Positions 54,587-64,000 of a DNA stretch of 64,000 bases are shown here, in pieces. The translations under genes were made by a program, and so were the position numbers. Numbering within the stretch: position 1 is the stretch's first letter; each line of letters starts with the position of its first letter. This DNA is from Agrococcus jejuensis (lineage in GTDB: Bacteria; Actinomycetota; Actinomycetes; Actinomycetales; Microbacteriaceae): assembly GCF_007679035.1 (NCBI RefSeq), contig NZ_VEFR01000002.1, positions 186,001 to 250,000 on the forward strand. Direction: 5' to 3'. The notes below the pieces were generated by a model. The model did no database searches. It saw nothing but the letters and a program-made list of their open reading frames with translations, and had not been told where the DNA came from.

Positions 54587-57478
54587 TCAGGCCGCCAGGG
54601 GAAGGTCGCCGAACCAGCGATCCTCGGCGTGGGCGCCGATCTCGCCGCGGGTCGCGGCTGCGGCGTGCAGTCGCGCGAGGGCCTGCTCGGGATCGGCGCT
54701 CTCCTCGGCGAGCAGCAGCCGCGGCGCCGGACCCTCGGCGGTGCCGAGCACGCGGAGACGCGCGCCAGCCGGCAGCACGACGTCGTCGGCGCCGGGGCTG
54801 CCGTGCAGCACGCGGTCGAGCCGCCGTCCGCTCGTCGTCCAGATGAGCGCCTCCGCCGGTCCCGCCGCAGGTCCGTCGGCCGCGGCTGCCACGAGGGGCG
54901 TGCGCAGTCGCAGCAGCGAGCCCGGCGCGGCGTCGAGCCCTGCGGGGATGCCGCGCACCACGACGGAGCGGGCTGTCGGCAGCATCGCGAGCCCCTCGGC
55001 GAGGCACGTGTGGAAGTCGAGGTCGTACTCGGCCTGCGGCTCGGTCGCGAAGACGCGCACGAGCGAGAGGCCCGTGAGCATGGCGGAGCGGTCGCTCGCG
55101 ACGCGCATGCCGGGCTGCTGCGCGAGCAGCTGCGAGACGGTGCGGCTCGCGACGTCGTAGCGGGGGCCGAGCGCCGTGCGCACGCGATGGCGCTGGTCTG
55201 CGGTGGAGCGGACGCCGAGCGGCACGTCGATCGCGGGCGCGCTGCGGGGCGGCTCGGCGGCGCGCGCCGCCGTCGCCTCCTCGGTGCGCGGCGACTCGGG
55301 AGCGTCGGCAGCTGCCACGGCGCCCGACGGCTCGGCGACGGGGGGCGCCTCGGCCGCTGCCGGTGCGGGGGCCGCCGCCGTCTGGAGGGCGCCTGCGGCC
55401 CGCTCGGCTGCGGGCTCGGGCTGCGCGTCGGGCTCGGGGACGGAGGCCGATCGCGGGGCTGCGGTCGCCGCGCGCGTGCCGGCACCGAGCAGTCGCGTGG
55501 AGGCCGAGCCCTGCAGCGCTCGCGCGAGGGCGTCGCTCGCTGTCGCTGCCGAGGCGCGCCCCGGCGTCGCGGCACCGTCGGCGGTCGCCGCGGCGGTGCT
55601 CGGAGCCTCGGCCTCCGCCTGCGCGGCCGATCGCGTCTGCGGCACCGTCGGCGCCGCGGGCTCAGGTGCGAGGGTCGATGCGGGCGCGGGCTTCGGCGCG
55701 GGCTGCGCGTCGGCAGGCTGTGCGACCCGGTCCACCGCGTCGGTGGGGGTCGGCCGACGCACGGCGGCCGCGTACCAGGCCGCCGCTGCCGAGTCGGCGC
55801 TCGGCACGTTCGTGACCTGCGCGTCGCGGGCGCGGCGCTGGGCTGCTCCTGCGCTCTCCTCAGGCGCGGAGGCGGCGGCGACGCCGCCGATCACCGCGTC
55901 GACCGTCGTTGCGTCGCGGGCCGCGGTCGCCGCATCCGTCGACTCGCGCAGGGCGGCGCGCTGCCCGGCGGCGCGCTGCCCGGCGACGTCGCCGCGTCGC
56001 TGCGCACGCGTGCGCTCCGGCTGCGCGGCGGCAGTCTCGATGGCGGCGGGCGAGACCTCGAGACGCTCGACGTGCGCCTGCTCGACCTCGCCGTCGGTGC
56101 CGTGGCGCTCGGCCTCGAGCGTCGCCTCGTCGAGGGCGGGCTCGGCGGCGTTCCGGGGCGCCGCCTCCGAGGCGGCGTGCCGGTGGTCGAGGTCGTCCGC
56201 GGCGACGTCGGTGTCCCCGCTCGCGTCGGCCGCGGCGGCGACGATGCGCCCGTCGGCCGTGATCGCGAGCGACTCCGTCGGTGCCCAGGCGCCCGGGTAC
56301 GCGTCGCGCACCACGCGCCGTGCCGCGCCGTCGAGGGGATGGATCGTCACTGCGCTGCGCTGGGCGAGCCCCTCGCGCAGCGGCGCGAGGAGCGCGGGCA
56401 GCGCCGCGGGCTGCTGCGCCCCGTCGCACTGCACGAAGATGCCGAGCGATCCCACCGGCGCCTCGAGCTCCGCCTCGTCCACGAGCGGCTGGCCGGCGGG
56501 CCGGACGACGATGCCCGCAGCCACGACGTGCACGACCCAGCGATCGCCTGCACGGCGCCGAGTCGTGGGGGTCTCGCCGAGGCGGTACTCGACGGCGTTC
56601 GTGGCGACGAGCCCGGACGGAGGCGCCCACCGCTCGAGCGTCACCGTGCCATCGGGAGCGCACACGCTCTCGAGCGCGAGCGTCGTCGGCGGGGCATGCT
56701 CGTCACCGTCGATCCGCACGGATGCACCGTCGATCTCGACGCCGTGCGCGACGCGCAGCGGCTGGTCGAGGGCGGCCGCGAGCGATCGCACGGTCTCGAG
56801 CGGCAGGCTGCCGACACCGAAGCCCGCGAGCACGACGGCCGATCGCGTCTCCATCGGCAGGGATCGCAGCATCGCGAGCAGTCGATCCTCGGAGGGCGCG
56901 GGCTCGGACGGGCTGCCCGCGACGACGAGCAGCTGCCGCTCGCGCACGGCGATGCCGGCGAGCCGCATGGCATGCCTCGGCTCGGTGCCCGCCGTGATCC
57001 ACACGCCGGCGGGGATGTGGGCGGCCCCGCGCAGCGACTCGGGCAGCTGCGACTGCCAGGCGGGCGCAGGATAGCGTCGCCCGGCGCGCACACGAGCACC
57101 CAGGGGGCTCTGCGCGATCCAGCCGTCGCCGCCGCCGACCGAGAAGAGCGTGCCCTCGCAGCGCACGATGCGCCCCTCGGGTGCGACGACCGAGACGCCG
57201 AGCGCCTGCGCGAGACGCGTGCTCTCGGCCTCGCCGTCGTCCCCGGGCTTGGCGAGACCCGCCTCGGGCACCACGACCGCGCCGTCGAGGTGCGGCAGCA
57301 CGGCGTCGACGACCTCGGCGTCGGCGCTGCGCAGCGCATCGCGCAGCGCGGGCGTCGCCGTGAGGTAGCGGGCGGCGCGCAACGGCGGCAGTCCCTCGAG
57401 GATCGCCGTGGCCTCCGCGTCGTCGCTCTCGGCGACGACGATCCCGAAGCCGGTCCGCTGCACGGTGATCGACGTCAC
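54587..57478 (-). CDS. 963-residue protein with Ala/Pro-rich middle and ADP-ribosyltransferase-like C-terminus
   Basis: The start is GTG at 57478, with GGAAGGA 8 bases upstream (an ATG nine codons earlier overlaps that site). Residues 1-400 contain alternating beta/alpha segments repeated at least twice (for example RQLLVVAGSPSEPAPSEDRL and AVVLAGFGVGSLPLETVRSL). Residues 430-720 are low-complexity (Ala, Pro, Thr). Residues 740-963 resemble the ART fold: YDLDFHTCLAEGLAMLPTAR, VVVRGIPAGL, GSLLRLRTPLVAA where the STS motif would be, and DDVVLPAGARLRVLG where the ExE/EVLLPPGTRFRV strand would be. The catalytic Ser and Glu residues are missing, so it is likely a binding version of the fold. No signal peptide. 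Confidence 0.72.
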   Translation of the reverse strand: MTSITVQRTGFGIVVAESDDAEATAILEGLPPLRAARYLTATPALRDALRSADAEVVDAVLPHLDGAVVVPEAGLAKPGDDGEAESTRLAQALGVSVVAPEGRIVRCEGTLFSVGGGDGWIAQSPLGARVRAGRRYPAPAWQSQLPESLRGAAHIPAGVWITAGTEPRHAMRLAGIAVRERQLLVVAGSPSEPAPSEDRLLAMLRSLPMETRSAVVLAGFGVGSLPLETVRSLAAALDQPLRVAHGVEIDGASVRIDGDEHAPPTTLALESVCAPDGTVTLERWAPPSGLVATNAVEYRLGETPTTRRRAGDRWVVHVVAAGIVVRPAGQPLVDEAELEAPVGSLGIFVQCDGAQQPAALPALLAPLREGLAQRSAVTIHPLDGAARRVVRDAYPGAWAPTESLAITADGRIVAAAADASGDTDVAADDLDHRHAASEAAPRNAAEPALDEATLEAERHGTDGEVEQAHVERLEVSPAAIETAAAQPERTRAQRRGDVAGQRAAGQRAALRESTDAATAARDATTVDAVIGGVAAASAPEESAGAAQRRARDAQVTNVPSADSAAAAWYAAAVRRPTPTDAVDRVAQPADAQPAPKPAPASTLAPEPAAPTVPQTRSAAQAEAEAPSTAAATADGAATPGRASAATASDALARALQGSASTRLLGAGTRAATAAPRSASVPEPDAQPEPAAERAAGALQTAAAPAPAAAEAPPVAEPSGAVAAADAPESPRTEEATAARAAEPPRSAPAIDVPLGVRSTADQRHRVRTALGPRYDVASRTVSQLLAQQPGMRVASDRSAMLTGLSLVRVFATEPQAEYDLDFHTCLAEGLAMLPTARSVVVRGIPAGLDAAPGSLLRLRTPLVAAAADGPAAGPAEALIWTTSGRRLDRVLHGSPGADDVVLPAGARLRVLGTAEGPAPRLLLAEESADPEQALARLHAAAATRGEIGAHAEDRWFGDLPLAA

Positions 57479-57558
57479 GGCACTTCCTTCCCTCAGCACG
57501 ATCACGCGCCCGGGGCAGGTGGTGGTTCACCGCCGTGCGGCGCGTCCCCCGTGCGTCC

Positions 57559-64000
<6,442 letters not shown>

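Overview
This is a high-GC (about 70%) actinobacterial chromosome segment. Gene order, protein flavour, leaderless promoters with a TAnnnT box, mycothiol-synthase-like GNATs, a NUDIX/DUF4916 protein and an HTH-less LysR-type protein all point to Microbacteriaceae, possibly an Agrococcus-like genus (inference; no 16S gene is present). About 46 protein genes and one tRNA can be supported. Both window edges cut a gene.

Layout. 1-9.9 kb (minus strand): a surface-protein operon that reads giant Ig-like/fibronectin-III protein, MoxR ATPase, DUF58 protein, TgpA-like transglutaminase (cut at base 1), with start-stop overlaps or very short gaps. 10-19 kb (minus): a disordered-N-terminus membrane protein, then rpoC and rpoB, both starting at TTG. 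RpoB carries Thr where the rifampicin pocket normally has Arg (E. coli R529). 19.4-29.6 kb (plus, with one minus SDR gene): a spermidine-synthase-fold methyltransferase-like gene, a helical-repeat protein, a polyamine-type ABC importer (four genes), a YtcJ-type amidohydrolase, a SprT-like protein and a second spermidine-synthase-fold gene. Each of the two synthase-like genes sits next to the same array of 20-nt tandem repeats closed by a palindrome. 29.8-37.8 kb: small housekeeping and stress genes, including three GNATs, NUDIX, esterase, metallophosphoesterase, two SHOCT-type membrane proteins and tRNA-Ser(CGA). 37.9-44.4 kb: radA, then an amine oxidase plus APC permease pair, then small membrane proteins and an ArgA-type acetyltransferase.

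44.6-48 kb: an unusual two-component locus. An intact soluble histidine kinase faces a NarL-type regulator that is translationally coupled to a 584-residue protein shaped like a histidine kinase but lacking the ATP-binding boxes.

48.1-64 kb is the most intriguing part. An Hsp70-like ATPase is fused through one membrane helix to an extracellular domain resembling the ExoP C-terminal module, followed by an ECF sigma factor. Facing them is a minus-strand operon of a giant protein (over 2,140 residues in the window, still open at its N-terminus) with a metzincin-type zinc motif and a long charged coiled coil; a 963-residue protein whose C-terminus looks like an inactivated ADP-ribosyltransferase fold; a 200-residue protein with a DG-W-W motif; and a beta-helix protein fused to two CbxX/EccA-type AAA domains. 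EccA-type ATPases suggest a link with type VII secretion, but no secretion core gene is visible; it could lie beyond base 64000.

Intergenic spaces are rich in palindromic repeats of at least five kinds. Many genes have a TAnnnT box 6-7 bases before the start codon and so probably make leaderless mRNAs.
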